Notes: generated by a model not told the origin, from the sequence alone. A stretch of 64,000 nt of DNA from Candidatus Gastranaerophilales bacterium (GCA_944323735.1 CALUTO010000001.1:1-64000), one strand, 5' to 3'. Positions 43,663-53,761 are shown, counted from the first letter of the stretch. Program-made: numbers and translations.

Positions 43663-44877
43663 TTGGACAATACAGCACTGCAAAATTCAAAAAAATACCT
43701 CTGTATATTCGGAGGAGGCGCAATAAGAGGCTTTGCATACCTCGGTGCTATGATGGCAATGCAGGAAATAGGAATTGAAATCAAAGGATTTGCCGGCTCA
43801 TCTGTGGGTGCTGTTTTTGCTGCTTTTGCCGGAGTTGGCTATACAATAGACGAACTCCACAAAATATTTGACGATGTAAATTTTGATTTATTCAGAGATG
43901 TGCAGTTTAATCTTGCAAAAAACTTTGCAATAAGCAAGGGCGAATTCTTTCTTGACTGGATAAGAGAATGCCTCGAAAAAAAATTCTACGGCGCAGACTA
44001 TGAAAAAGACAAAAACAATCCCGTCACATTCAAAGATTTAAAAGAAGATGTAATGGTCATAACGAGCAACATGAACGGCTGCACTCCTTTTGTCTTTTCA
44101 AAATATTCCACTCCTGATTTTGAAATTGCACAGGCGGTCAGAATATCTACAGCATTGCCCGGACTATTTGAACCGTTTGAATACGACGGAAAATTGTTAA
44201 TAGACGGAGATATGATGAAAAGCTGGCCGATGTGGAGAGTTGACAGTCCGTTGTGCCCTGACGAATACAGAGTGCTCGAGTTCAGACTGGAAGGCAGTAA
44301 AAACTGGGACAATGTAAAAAACTCCATTGAATACCTGAACGCTGTTTTTGCCGTTCTTTCAAACTTTGCGACTGATTACATCTCATCAACATATCAGCCG
44401 AAAGACAAATTCGACTACATAAAAATAGACACAGACAAAGTTCTTCCGGTTCAGTTCACGCTTCCATACGAAGAACGAATAAAACTAATCGAACTCGGAT
44501 ATAATGCAACATCAGATTACTTTAAAAACACACTTGTTGAAAAACGCAAAAAGCTGCTCCCCCATTATGAAGTACTTCTGGACAAAATTATCCGTGCCAG
44601 AAATAATATTACGCTCGGACATATAGACAAAGCAAAATCCAGAATATGCGAAATGTTTGTATATCTGTGCGAAGCAAAAAGATACATTGATATTGCGATT
44701 TACGATGACATTGTAAAGTTTAAAAACTACTTTTTTAACAACATAAAAACTTCATTTTTCAAAAGAACGACAGTGAAAGACAAACGGCAGGTTGAATATT
44801 ATGCAAACCAGCTAAGCATAAGACTTCTGGACAGATGCATGGAGTTGAAAGCATATATTGAAGATATGGAAAACTAA
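43663..44877 (+). CDS. Patatin-like phospholipase
   Basis: Lipid acyl hydrolase of the patatin/ExoU fold, 404 residues. Oxyanion hole GGGAIRGFAYLG (18-29), nucleophile elbow GSSVG (about 46-50) and catalytic Asp in LIDGDMM (the DGx motif) form a complete Ser-Asp dyad. The C-terminal ~130 residues are an extra helical region without a known domain. TTG start behind AAGGAA. No signal peptide: it acts on inner-leaflet lipids or is delivered by a secretion system. Its place downstream of the membrane cassettes may be meaningful but no operon is evident (140-nt gap). Confidence 0.92.
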   Translation: MDNTALQNSKKYLCIFGGGAIRGFAYLGAMMAMQEIGIEIKGFAGSSVGAVFAAFAGVGYTIDELHKIFDDVNFDLFRDVQFNLAKNFAISKGEFFLDWIRECLEKKFYGADYEKDKNNPVTFKDLKEDVMVITSNMNGCTPFVFSKYSTPDFEIAQAVRISTALPGLFEPFEYDGKLLIDGDMMKSWPMWRVDSPLCPDEYRVLEFRLEGSKNWDNVKNSIEYLNAVFAVLSNFATDYISSTYQPKDKFDYIKIDTDKVLPVQFTLPYEERIKLIELGYNATSDYFKNTLVEKRKKLLPHYEVLLDKIIRARNNITLGHIDKAKSRICEMFVYLCEAKRYIDIAIYDDIVKFKNYFFNNIKTSFFKRTTVKDKRQVEYYANQLSIRLLDRCMELKAYIEDMEN

Positions 44878-44995
44878 TACTTTTTCAGTGTATAAAAACA
44901 ATGCTGCAGCGATTTAAAAACAAAATAAAAAGTATCGCCTTGTACTTTGCCTTATTAAGTTACAAAATACAGTAAACGATACTTTTGTTACAGTT

Positions 44996-45289
44996 CTACT
45001 GTGCAAACGGGTTGTTGCCCGTATCTTCTACAGCTTCACCGAAAGGATTGCCGTTTACAGATACAAACTCAAAGTTTCCGCTTGCAAAGAAATTGCCGTT
45101 CGGGGCAACTTCTTCCGATGCATAGTCTGCCTCTGACCCTGTGTAATAGAATCCGTCTTTATCATATCCGTCCATTACAGATGTGTTAAATACGTCCACA
45201 TCCTCCTGATAACCGTCAGAATTGTAATTCGGATTAGTTAACTGTGCAGCTGACAAATTCAAATACGGTAAATTTCCAACGTTTAACAT
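44996..45289 (-). CDS. Small acidic Asn/Gly-rich hypothetical protein, 97 aa
   Basis: Acidic protein (few basic residues) rich in Asn, Gly, Tyr, Phe and Asp, with two NPF tripeptides at the C-terminus (NGNPFGEA and GNNPFAQ) and a Tyr/Asp-rich middle. AAAGG lies upstream of the ATG. No signal peptide and no known family; composition suggests a disordered or surface-associated protein. Confidence 0.6.
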   Translation of the reverse strand: MLNVGNLPYLNLSAAQLTNPNYNSDGYQEDVDVFNTSVMDGYDKDGFYYTGSEADYASEEVAPNGNFFASGNFEFVSVNGNPFGEAVEDTGNNPFAQ

Positions 45290-45578
45290 TGTTGAATGCC
45301 TTTCTAAGTTTTTTGATACCTGATTTATTTACTTTACTTACATATATATAAAAAATATATATTAAAGACGATTTCAATATTTCAAATTATTGTTACATTT
45401 CTTAATAATATAAACACATAATCACAAAAAGCCTCATTACAAAAGGAAAACGACTTTTACTAACAGATATAAAAAGATTCAGGCAATTTGCACCAGACTA
45501 TGACTAATATACCTGTAGCGAAAAAAGCAGAACAGTACTATAATAAACCCGGATAGCAATTAAAATTGGAGAACAAAA

Positions 45579-46682
45579 ATGAATACACTATGGGAAAAAT
45601 ACGCAAAAGTTCTTGTTGATTATTCAGTTAAGGTTGAAAAAGGCGACCTGACTATAATCAGTACCAGCAGTTTTGAAGCACAACCGCTTGTAAAAGAGAT
45701 TTACAAACAGGTGCTGAAAAAAGGAGGTCATCCTGTTGTGAGATGCGGAATGCCAGGCATACAGGAGACTTTTATAAAATATGCAAATGATGAACAGCTG
45801 GAATACATAGACCCTATGGTTAAGGCAGAATACGAAAAGGCAGACAAATTTATCTCTATAGGAGCACCGCTGAATGTAAAAGCAATGGCGAAAGCAGACT
45901 CAAAAAAAATGGCAAAACGCTCGAGTGCCACACGACATCTGTCGGATTTGATGCTGGACAGAGCAGCAAAAGGCGAATTGGACTGGGTTATCGCTGATTT
46001 TCCGACTAATGCACTTGCTCAGGAGGCGAATATGTCTCTTGACGAATATACAGAATTTTTAATAAAAGCCTGCTATCTGCACCTCGACGACCCGATTGCA
46101 AAATGGAAAGAAATAGACGAAAAGCAGGAATACCTTGCCAAATACCTGACAGGAACATCGAAACTGCACATAAGAGGCGAAGAAACAGATATAACATTTT
46201 CTACAGCCGGACGTATCTGGAAAAACTGTTCAGGTCAGTGCAATTTCCCTGACGGAGAAATCTACACTTCTCCCGTTGAGGACAGTGCAAACGGTGTAAT
46301 CTATTTTGATTTTCCACAGATTTACAGAGGCAATGAAGCACAAAAAGTCAGACTGAAAATAGAAAACGGAAAAATCATCGAAGCTCACGCAGAAAAGGGT
46401 GAAGATTTTCTTAATAATATGCTCGATATGGACGAAGGCGCAAGGTTTATCGGTGAAATAGCAATCGGTACCAACGATATGATACAGGATGTCACAGGCA
46501 ATATTCTCTTTGACGAAAAAATCGGCGGAGCTATACATATGGCTGCAGGTGCTTCATATCCGGAAACAGGAGGAAAAAACAAATCCGGTCTGCACTGGGA
46601 TTTAATCAAAAACATGAAAAACGGTTCAGAAATTTATGCAGACGATAAACTGATATACAAAGACGGAAAATTTATCATTTAA
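45579..46682 (+). CDS. Aminopeptidase, M29 (thermophilic aminopeptidase) family
   Basis: Metal-dependent aminopeptidase of the AmpS/PepS/AmpT group, 367 residues. The C-terminal metal site is visible: GEIAIGTN (Glu), NILFDEKIGGAIHMAAG (Glu, His) and SGLHWDLI (His, Asp); the central EIYTSPVED matches the family. GGAG upstream. Followed by a clear terminator. Likely cytoplasmic peptide turnover. Confidence 0.92.
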   Translation: MNTLWEKYAKVLVDYSVKVEKGDLTIISTSSFEAQPLVKEIYKQVLKKGGHPVVRCGMPGIQETFIKYANDEQLEYIDPMVKAEYEKADKFISIGAPLNVKAMAKADSKKMAKRSSATRHLSDLMLDRAAKGELDWVIADFPTNALAQEANMSLDEYTEFLIKACYLHLDDPIAKWKEIDEKQEYLAKYLTGTSKLHIRGEETDITFSTAGRIWKNCSGQCNFPDGEIYTSPVEDSANGVIYFDFPQIYRGNEAQKVRLKIENGKIIEAHAEKGEDFLNNMLDMDEGARFIGEIAIGTNDMIQDVTGNILFDEKIGGAIHMAAGASYPETGGKNKSGLHWDLIKNMKNGSEIYADDKLIYKDGKFII

Positions 46683-46701
46683 TAAAACCAAAATCTCAAA
46701 G

Positions 46702-46732
46702 ACACAGCCTTTAAGCAGGCTGTGTTTTTTTA
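46702..46732 (+). terminator. Rho-independent terminator after the M29 peptidase gene
   Basis: CACAGCCT / AGGCTGTG hairpin with seven T residues on the plus strand; it abuts the stop of the convergent gene. Confidence 0.88.
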
Positions 46733-47410
46733 TTAAAATATTTCTTCCGGCTTAATATACTTTAGTTTTAAATAAACATGCCCCTTTTCGTCTTTACTTT
46801 TACCAGTGCACAAAAATCTTGAGAACCTTGGAAAAACGCACTCATGCCCGTGGCTCATTTTTCCGTCTGTGATTTTTCCTGTTAAAGAAACCCTTGAGCC
46901 TTCCGGCACGTCTATTTCATATATAATCCCGTTTTTATATGACAGAAAACACTTTGCATAATCAATATCCGACGCAGCATAAGCGTATTCCGGCATGTAA
47001 ATCACATCACCGGGCTTTGTATTATATTTTTTCAAATAAATTTTATATTCGGCAAAAAAGTCCGGTTTTTCACCTATACACCGATATACTGTAAGCCTTT
47101 GAGAAGTGGGCTTCAATCGTTTAAACTCAATGTCGCTTTCTGTAATAATCTCTCTGACTGTTTTATTAAAAAGCAGCGGGTGCGGGCTTGTAAAATCAGA
47201 CGGACATCCTCCTTTTATCAGCAGGTGGTTAAAAGTGTTAAAACGTCCGTGATAAGTAACTTTTGAATACGGAAAAGTTTTAATTTTTCCGTCCGGAAAC
47301 TCATCCTGCCACATTTTTTTGCAGAACAAACTGTCAACATCCTTACTGCAATGCGGGTCTGGAGATTTTATTTGCCTTACAAGCCTGTTTAAACAAAAAT
47401 TTATCTTCAT
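46733..47410 (-). CDS. Putative ADP-ribosyltransferase-fold protein
   Basis: 225 residues. The C-terminal ~120 residues follow the order of R-S-E-type ADP-ribosyltransferases: TVYRCIG with R110 (strand 1 Arg), PEYAYAASDIDYAKCF with S147 (the usual STS strand before a helix), IIYEIDVPEGSRV (strand plus vP-x-G turn), and GHECVFPRFSRF with E190 (catalytic-Glu strand, E-x-x-x-P). The residue two before E190 is not Glu/Gln, unlike Arg-specific toxins. The N-terminal half is unlike any domain I know. No signal peptide. Assignment rests on pattern recognition. AAGG upstream; monocistronic. Confidence 0.7.
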   Translation of the reverse strand: MKINFCLNRLVRQIKSPDPHCSKDVDSLFCKKMWQDEFPDGKIKTFPYSKVTYHGRFNTFNHLLIKGGCPSDFTSPHPLLFNKTVREIITESDIEFKRLKPTSQRLTVYRCIGEKPDFFAEYKIYLKKYNTKPGDVIYMPEYAYAASDIDYAKCFLSYKNGIIYEIDVPEGSRVSLTGKITDGKMSHGHECVFPRFSRFLCTGKSKDEKGHVYLKLKYIKPEEIF

Positions 47411-47463
47411 TTTAAAACCTTTTTTGCTTTAACAAAACATGTCAATATAAAAAATTGCCGTGG

Positions 47464-50301
47464 CTAATTGTTTTTTTCAAGAAATGGCTTCAAATACTGT
47501 CCTGTGTAAGACTTTTCACAGTTTACTATTTCTTCGGGCGTGCCTTCAAAAACAATCCTTCCGCCCTCATCCCCGCCTTCGGGCCCGAGATCAATTATAT
47601 GATCCGCTATTTTAATCAAATCAAGATTGTGCTCAATGATAAGAATAGTGTTACCATTGTCTGCCAGTTTGTTAATTATTTTTATAAGCTTGTCTAAATC
47701 ATACCAGTGGAGCCCGACAGAAGGTTCATCCAGAAGATAAAGCGTTTTTCCGGTTGCTTTTTTATTGAGTTCCGAAGCGAGCTTTATACGCTGCGCCTCA
47801 CCGCCGGATAAAGTCGTGGCACTCTGACCGAGTTTTATATAACCGAGTCCGACATCATATAGTGTTTTCAATCTGTCTTTAATTTTAGGAATATTTTCAA
47901 AAAACACATACGCTTCAGCAACGGTCATATTTAACACATCAGATATTGTAGCACCTTTGTATTTCACTTCAAGCGTCTCTCTATTATATCTTTTGCCCTT
48001 ACAAACATCACATTTCACATAGACATCCGAGAGAAAATTCATCTCTATTTTTATAACACCATCACCTTTGCAGGCTTCACAGCGGCCGCCTTTTACATTG
48101 AAGCTGAAACGTCCTGCTTTGTATCCACGCATTTTTGACTCGTTTGTCTGTGCATACAGCTCTCTGATATGTGTAAAAACATCGGTGTAAGTAGCAGGGT
48201 TTGAACGAGGGGTTCTGCCTATCGGCGACTGGTCAATGTCTATTATCTTATCAATATGTTCAAAACCTGATATTTCCTCCACACCCTGCGGTTTGGGTTT
48301 GTTGCCACGGAGTTTGTGTATCGCATACTCCTGTATCAAATCCATCATAAGCGTAGACTTTCCTGAGCCAGAAACACCTGTTATTGCGACAATTTTCCCG
48401 AGAGGAATATTTACCGAGATATTTTTCAGGTTATTAAGATAAGCATTTTTAACCTTTAGAAATTCGCCGTTTCCTTTTCTTCTAACAGCGGGTACAGGAA
48501 TTTTTCTCTCGCCGCTTAGATATTTTCCCGTAATTGACTCTCTGGAGTTTATAATATCCTCCATTGTACCCCGTGCAACAATTTTTCCGCCGTGCACACC
48601 TGCTCTCGGCCCTATATCGACTATGTAATCGGCATTACGCATAGTATCCTCATCATGTTCAACCACAATCAGAGTATTTCCGAGATTTCTCAGCCGCAGC
48701 AGCGTTTTTATAAGCCTGTCATTATCCCTCTGGTGCAAACCGATTGACGGCTCATCCAGCACATACAAAACACCGGACAGTCCGCTTCCTATCTGGGTAG
48801 CAAGTCTTATTCTCTGCGCTTCTCCGCCGGATAGTGTACCCGCCATTCTCGCTAAATCAAGGTACCCCAGCCCCACATCCAGCATAAATTTGAGCCTTGC
48901 TCTTATTTCTTCAAGCACCTGTTTAGCAATTTGCATTTCATACTCGCTCAGTTCCAGATACAGATCCGAGAAGAATTGAAAACTCTCAGTAACAGGCATT
49001 TTACAGACTTCATAAATATTTTTGCCTTTTACTGTTACAGCGAGCGCAAACGGTTTTAACCTTGCGCCATTACAGCCTTTACACGGGGTTGTGACCATGT
49101 ATTTCTGGATTTCTTCCCGCCAGTATTCCCCGGAAGCTTCATTGTAACGTTTTTCTAGGAACGGTATTACCCCGCAAAATCTTGTTTTTCTTGTTTCATA
49201 AGAATGCGTACCGAAACGCTGAACCCTTATTTTTAAAAGCTCATTTCCGCTTCCGTAAAGAATTATATTCTGCTCTTTTTCTGTCAATTCTTCAAACGGC
49301 TTATCCATATCAATACCGTAATGCGCACACACAGAAGTCAAAAGGTCAGTATAATATGAAGTTGTGGCTTTACTCCAGGGATAAATCGCCCCCTGTTTCA
49401 GTGATTTTTTTCTGTCGGGGACTATCAGAGCAGGATCTATTACAAAATCAGCTCCCAGACCGGAGCATACAGGGCATGCACCGTAGGGATTGTTAAAGCT
49501 GAAAATTCTTGGTGCAAGCTCTTCAAAGCTCAATCCGCACTTTGCACACGCAAGTTTTTCTGAAAAAATAAGCTCTTTTTCACCGTTCACATCAACGGTC
49601 ATAAGTCCGCCTGCCTTCTGGAGAGCAGTCTGAACACTATCTGCAAGTCTCGATTTTACGGAGTCTTTAACTACAATCCGGTCAACAATAACATCTATCG
49701 TATGCTTCTGTGTTTTTTTTAGTTCAATATCATCTTCATCGAGATTGTAGATATTACCGTCTACTCTTACCCTGATAAAGCCCTCCTGCTTAAGTTCATT
49801 AAGAACAGAGGCGAATTCGCCCTTCTGACCTCTAACCACCGGTGCAATTATCTGAATTTTAACTCCCTCGGGCAGAGACATTATTCTGTCTACTATTTCA
49901 TCAATACTCTGGGGTTTTATTTCATCTCCGCACTGCGGACAGTGAGGCACACCTATTCTTGCAAACAAAAGTCTCAAATAGTCATAAATTTCAGTAACAG
50001 TACCGACTGTTGAGCGGGGATTATTCGATGTTGATTTTTGGTCAATAGAGATAGCTGGAGAAAGCCCTTCAATACTCTCAACATCAGGCTTGTCCATTTG
50101 ACCAAGAAACTGTCGTGCATAAGTAGAAAGACTCTCCACATACCTGCGCTGTCCTTCTGCAAAAATTGTATCAAAAGCAAGAGAACTTTTTCCTGAGCCG
50201 GACACACCGGTAAATACTATGAGTTCATTTTTCGGCAGTTCTAAATCAACATTTTTTAAATTATGCTGGTTTACACCTTTTATAATAATCCTGTCATTCA
50301 T
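47464..50301 (-). CDS. uvrA: UvrABC excinuclease subunit A
   Basis: DNA-damage sensor ATPase of nucleotide excision repair, 945 residues. Two ABC modules: first Walker [17 protein letters not shown] (about 32-47), second [15 protein letters not shown]; signature [12 protein letters not shown] / [12 protein letters not shown]; two zinc motifs (CAKCG..CPVC and [16 protein letters not shown]). No Shine-Dalgarno: TGA-AATAAT ends 6 nt before the ATG, so the mRNA may be leaderless like uvrB. Monocistronic, divergent from rpsA. Confidence 0.98.
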   Translation of the reverse strand: MNDRIIIKGVNQHNLKNVDLELPKNELIVFTGVSGSGKSSLAFDTIFAEGQRRYVESLSTYARQFLGQMDKPDVESIEGLSPAISIDQKSTSNNPRSTVGTVTEIYDYLRLLFARIGVPHCPQCGDEIKPQSIDEIVDRIMSLPEGVKIQIIAPVVRGQKGEFASVLNELKQEGFIRVRVDGNIYNLDEDDIELKKTQKHTIDVIVDRIVVKDSVKSRLADSVQTALQKAGGLMTVDVNGEKELIFSEKLACAKCGLSFEELAPRIFSFNNPYGACPVCSGLGADFVIDPALIVPDRKKSLKQGAIYPWSKATTSYYTDLLTSVCAHYGIDMDKPFEELTEKEQNIILYGSGNELLKIRVQRFGTHSYETRKTRFCGVIPFLEKRYNEASGEYWREEIQKYMVTTPCKGCNGARLKPFALAVTVKGKNIYEVCKMPVTESFQFFSDLYLELSEYEMQIAKQVLEEIRARLKFMLDVGLGYLDLARMAGTLSGGEAQRIRLATQIGSGLSGVLYVLDEPSIGLHQRDNDRLIKTLLRLRNLGNTLIVVEHDEDTMRNADYIVDIGPRAGVHGGKIVARGTMEDIINSRESITGKYLSGERKIPVPAVRRKGNGEFLKVKNAYLNNLKNISVNIPLGKIVAITGVSGSGKSTLMMDLIQEYAIHKLRGNKPKPQGVEEISGFEHIDKIIDIDQSPIGRTPRSNPATYTDVFTHIRELYAQTNESKMRGYKAGRFSFNVKGGRCEACKGDGVIKIEMNFLSDVYVKCDVCKGKRYNRETLEVKYKGATISDVLNMTVAEAYVFFENIPKIKDRLKTLYDVGLGYIKLGQSATTLSGGEAQRIKLASELNKKATGKTLYLLDEPSVGLHWYDLDKLIKIINKLADNGNTILIIEHNLDLIKIADHIIDLGPEGGDEGGRIVFEGTPEEIVNCEKSYTGQYLKPFLEKNN

Positions 50302-50307
50302 AGCGAC

Positions 50308-50316
50308 ATTATTTCA
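50308..50316 (-). promoter_or_regulatory. Extended -10 box placed for a leaderless uvrA mRNA
   Basis: Minus strand TGA-AATAAT ends 6 nt before the uvrA ATG; no Shine-Dalgarno. Confidence 0.5.
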
Positions 50317-50611
50317 CAACAAAATTTCATATTCAATCTCATGTTTTGACGTCCATGCATTCTTTTTTTTACAATTTTCTAGTCTGTTCGGAGTATAAAT
50401 GTATTCACTCAACAGAGTGTGTTTTTTCACAAAAAAATCTTTTCACATCCGCTGTTATATGCCTTATTTTATTGCTATCATTGTAATACAGCTGCAGCTT
50501 AAAATTTATGGTCAGAAAAAAGCCGCCTGGAAGGAATTTTAGAAATCGTGAATTATTAATACATGTAAAGTATAAAATAGTGATTTTTTCATAATTTTTT
50601 AAAAAATTTGT

Positions 50612-50617
50612 TATAAT
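50612..50617 (+). promoter_or_regulatory. -10 box of rpsA
   Basis: TATAAT about 32 nt before the ATG, leaving a short leader with a GGAG ribosome site. Confidence 0.5.
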
Positions 50618-50649
50618 TTAAAACATGTTAAGATTAATGGAGAAACTTT

Positions 50650-51696
50650 ATGGCAAAGTTTTTAACTGATGAAGAATTTGACGAACTCATTTCCAGGTAT
50701 GATTACAAGTTTCAAAAAGGCGATCTTGTCCGTGGTCAGATATGCGGATATGATTCAGACGGGGTTATTGTAGACATAGGCGCAAAAACTTCTGCAATCT
50801 GCCCGATTAGAGAGGCAAGAATTGACGCAAGTGTGCCTGTTGAAGAAGTTCTGAAAAAGGGCGAGGTCTATGAATTTCTTATTATAAAAGAAGAAGACGA
50901 TGAAGGAAGATTTACATTGTCCTACAAAAAGGTCGCACTGGCATACGCCTGGAAAGAACTTGAAGAGCTCAAAGAGCAGGATGCAACTGTCGAAGGCACT
51001 GTTGCAGCAGTTGTCCGTGGCGGAGTGCTCGTTGATGTCAAAGGTGTCAGAGGATTTATTCCTTCAAGCCACCTGCGGGCAAAAGATATTGACAACATAG
51101 TCGGTCAAACTATAGAAATGAAAATTCTCACACTGGATTCACATCAGAATAATTTTATTCTTTCAAACAAAAAAGTCTATTCCGATGCTGCAGAAGAAAA
51201 CAAAGAAGCCATGTTCAGCAAACTTGAAGTAGGTCAGGTTGTCAAAGGCGAAGTTGTACGTATTACTGATTTCGGTGCATTCATAGATATCGGCGGAATG
51301 GACGGACTTTTACCGCTGTCCCAGATGTCGTGGCGATGGGTTGATCATCCGTCTGATATACTGAAAATTGCAGACACAATAAATGTTGAAATAATCGGTA
51401 TTGACAATGAAAAACAGAGAGTCAGCCTGAGCCTGAAAAACCTTGAAGCTGACCCCTGGAATGAAGCAAAAGACAAACTCAAAGAAGGTGATAAAGTAGA
51501 AGGACTTGTCACCAGAATAAAAAATTTCGGAGCGTTTGTCGAGGTATTCCCCGGTGTCGAAGCACTTCTGCCTATGAATGAACTCTCTGAATATCAGAGC
51601 AGCAAAGGCATTATTGTAAATGTCGGAGATAAAGTAAATACCACTATCATAAAATTCCAGCCTGAAGACAGACGAATTAGTCTCAGTCTTGAATAA
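50650..51696 (+). CDS. rpsA: Ribosomal protein S1 (short, four S1 domains)
   Basis: RNA-binding protein that helps mRNA engage the 30S subunit. 348 residues with four S1/OB repeats: GDLVRGQICGYDSDGVIVDIG (about 23 onward, split here as GDLVRGQI and GVIVDIG), GTVAAVVRGGVLVDV (about 116), GEVVRITDFGAFIDIGG (about 198) and GLVTRIKNFGAFVEVFPG (about 285). Enterobacterial S1 has six; cyanobacteria and relatives have short forms, consistent with the proposed lineage. Followed by a terminator. An autoregulatory leader was not seen. Confidence 0.93.
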   Translation: MAKFLTDEEFDELISRYDYKFQKGDLVRGQICGYDSDGVIVDIGAKTSAICPIREARIDASVPVEEVLKKGEVYEFLIIKEEDDEGRFTLSYKKVALAYAWKELEELKEQDATVEGTVAAVVRGGVLVDVKGVRGFIPSSHLRAKDIDNIVGQTIEMKILTLDSHQNNFILSNKKVYSDAAEENKEAMFSKLEVGQVVKGEVVRITDFGAFIDIGGMDGLLPLSQMSWRWVDHPSDILKIADTINVEIIGIDNEKQRVSLSLKNLEADPWNEAKDKLKEGDKVEGLVTRIKNFGAFVEVFPGVEALLPMNELSEYQSSKGIIVNVGDKVNTTIIKFQPEDRRISLSLE

Positions 51697-51726
51697 AAAA
51701 CAGTTAATTTTTCTGCATATTTAATA

Positions 51727-51757
51727 CAAAAAGCCGTTCTAAAAAGTGCGGCTTTTA
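51727..51757 (+). terminator. Rho-independent terminator after rpsA
   Basis: AAAAAGCCG / CGGCTTTTA hairpin with a 12-nt loop and T-rich tail on the plus strand. Confidence 0.7.
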
Positions 51758-51846
51758 TCTTTTTAATATCTGACAAACCATAGAGACTTTAAAAAGCGGG
51801 CAATTAAAACTTCTTTTCCAAAACAGATTTATTAGCGCAAAAACAA

Positions 51847-52869
51847 TTATTCGTTTCTAAATCCTTTTGTTGTACCGGTTTTCCTGCCGGCATTCTGTAT
51901 AATTTTTTCAGCATAATCAATTGTTTGCACAGGTGAAACGGTTAACCGGCTTTTGCCCGGATAGAGGGCATATTTATTACTGTAATTACAACCCGAAATA
52001 TTAGGCATAACGACATTTGCTCCGCAGTTGAGCGCAAGCGTCCGTCCCTGCGGGTGAAGTGCTTCCATGGCCGTCGTTGCCGGAATATTTATATCAGGCA
52101 GAAGAAGTCTTGTTAGGGCCATAACTTTTAAAGCAAGCTCAAGGCTTCCGCCTTTTTCTCCTGCAAGAGGTGTTTCAGGTGCAGGTATAAACGGCCCGAG
52201 TCCGACCATATCAGCGTCAAGCTCCTTAAAAAAGAGTATGTCACGGGCAAGAGACTCCGGACTTTGTCCGGGCAATCCGACCAGACATCCGGTTCCGGTT
52301 TCATAGCCGAGTTTTTTTAAATCTCTCAAACATCTTAATCTGTTATCAATACTCATATTCGGATGCATTTTTTCGTACAGTGTTCTATCTGTAGTCTCTA
52401 TACGAAGTAGATATCTGTCAGCACCTGCCTCTTTCAGAGCCCTGTATTCCTCCGTGCTTTTTTCTCCGATACTGAGAGTAACAGCCAAATCGAGATTTTT
52501 TAACGCAGAAATTATCTCTGCCATTTTATCCGTAGTAAAATATGCATCCTCGCCGGATTGAAGCACTACTGTTTTTATGCCTTTTAAAACAGCCTGATGT
52601 GCCGCTGACAGAATCTGTTCTTTATCAAGCCTGTATCTGTCTATGTTTTTACAGTCTCTTCTAATCCCGCAGTATTTACAGTTCTGCTTACATATATTCG
52701 AAAACTCTATAAGCCCTCTTATATGAACAATGTCATCTTTGTATTGTTTTCTTACGAAATCAGCAGCTTTAAACAGCAAATCATCATAAATACCGGTTGA
52801 GAGCAGCTCAATGATTGTTTCTTCATCAAGATTATGTGTGAGTATAGCTTTTTCCAATTTGTTTTTCAT
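51847..52869 (-). CDS. hydE: [FeFe]-hydrogenase maturase HydE (radical SAM)
   Basis: Radical SAM enzyme building the organometallic H-cluster of [FeFe]-hydrogenase with HydF and HydG. 340 residues: CKQNCKYCGIRRDC carries the Cx3Cx2C cluster motif, followed by VLQSGEDAYFTT, LRIETTDRTLYEKMHP, TGCLVGLPGQSPESLARDI and GPFIPAPETPL, all HydE-like. The PylB/BioB relatives differ in these. The start at 52869 (MKNKLEK) is chosen because TATAAT ends 6 nt upstream. hydF, hydG and hydrogenase genes are not in this window. Confidence 0.93.
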   Translation of the reverse strand: MKNKLEKAILTHNLDEETIIELLSTGIYDDLLFKAADFVRKQYKDDIVHIRGLIEFSNICKQNCKYCGIRRDCKNIDRYRLDKEQILSAAHQAVLKGIKTVVLQSGEDAYFTTDKMAEIISALKNLDLAVTLSIGEKSTEEYRALKEAGADRYLLRIETTDRTLYEKMHPNMSIDNRLRCLRDLKKLGYETGTGCLVGLPGQSPESLARDILFFKELDADMVGLGPFIPAPETPLAGEKGGSLELALKVMALTRLLLPDINIPATTAMEALHPQGRTLALNCGANVVMPNISGCNYSNKYALYPGKSRLTVSPVQTIDYAEKIIQNAGRKTGTTKGFRNE

Positions 52870-52875
52870 ATATAG

Positions 52876-52881
52876 ATTATA
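52876..52881 (-). promoter_or_regulatory. -10 box placed for a leaderless hydE mRNA
   Basis: Minus strand TATAAT, exactly 6 nt before the ATG at 52869, with a TTCAAA -35-like hexamer 16 nt upstream. Confidence 0.55.
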
Positions 52882-53052
52882 AGTCAACAAAATGAATTTT
52901 GAAGAATGATTAAGATAAAAAAACTAAAAAAATTCTGAATTTATACCAATAATTCTATTTTTAATTTTATCAAAAGAAATTACTGGACAAAAATTTAATA
53001 AACTGGTTTCATGAATATATACCATACATATCGGGAAAGAGGAATTAATAAA

Positions 53053-53667
53053 ATGGGGCATAGTTTTGAGGTAATAACCGGACCTATGAGCTGCGGGAAA
53101 ACAGAAGAGCTCTTAAGAAGAGTACGAAGATGCATAATTGCACAAAAAAAGGTCAAAGTGTTTTCACCGGACATAGATACAAGAACAAAAGGAGATTACA
53201 TTGAATCAAGAAACGGTCTTTGGCTTGATGCTATTACAGTAAAAAATGCAAAAGAAATTCTTTCCCGTGTAACACCTGCAGATGAAGTAATAGCAATAGA
53301 TGAAATTCAATTTTTTGACAGTGAAATCATTGAGGTCGTTTTAGAAATGGTAAAAGACGGAAAAAGAGTCATTGCGTCAGGATTGGATCTGGATTTCAAA
53401 GGCGAACCTTTCGGATATATGCCGGAGCTGCTCTGCATAGCAGACAAAATCGACAAATTGTCAGCTGTATGTATGAAATGCGGTTCAGACAAGGCAACCA
53501 GAACACAGCGGCTGATAAACGGAATGCCGGCTGATAAAAGTTCACCGCTGATTATGATTGGCGGGGATGAGACTTATGAGGCCAGATGCATAAAATGTTA
53601 TGAACTGCCTGATGTAAAAAAAGAAACAAGAAAAAGAGGCTTTAAATTATTGAGTTTTGAAAAATAG
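53053..53667 (+). CDS. tdk: Thymidine kinase (type II)
   Basis: Phosphorylates thymidine in salvage. 204 residues from the ATG at 53053, which has AGAGGA about 8 nt upstream; the ORF start at 53011 adds 14 unlikely residues. P-loop GPMSCGKTEELLRRVRR, DEIQFFD, the lasso GLDLDFKGEPFG and the zinc cysteines in CMKCGSDKATRTQR and CIKC are intact. Confidence 0.96.
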   Translation: MGHSFEVITGPMSCGKTEELLRRVRRCIIAQKKVKVFSPDIDTRTKGDYIESRNGLWLDAITVKNAKEILSRVTPADEVIAIDEIQFFDSEIIEVVLEMVKDGKRVIASGLDLDFKGEPFGYMPELLCIADKIDKLSAVCMKCGSDKATRTQRLINGMPADKSSPLIMIGGDETYEARCIKCYELPDVKKETRKRGFKLLSFEK

Positions 53668-53761
53668 CAGCACTAATATCCATTCTTTGCTGCAAAAAAT
53701 TTTTCATCTCATAAAATTTCATACTACAGAGAATTCATCTGCATAATTCTATTTTTACAAA

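Larger units (their letters stand above)
50302..50649. other. Intergenic region between divergent uvrA and rpsA
   Basis: 348 nt. uvrA side: extended -10 at 50308-50316. rpsA side: TATAAT at 50612-50617. Between them is a small hairpin CACTC..GAGTG followed by six T residues (50405-50428, plus strand) with no gene feeding it; nothing else was recognised. Confidence 0.5.

Noticed and set aside
50405-50428. Hairpin with T tract between uvrA and rpsA as a terminator
   Set aside because: Five-base-pair stem and no plus-strand gene upstream; kept only as a note in the intergenic entry.
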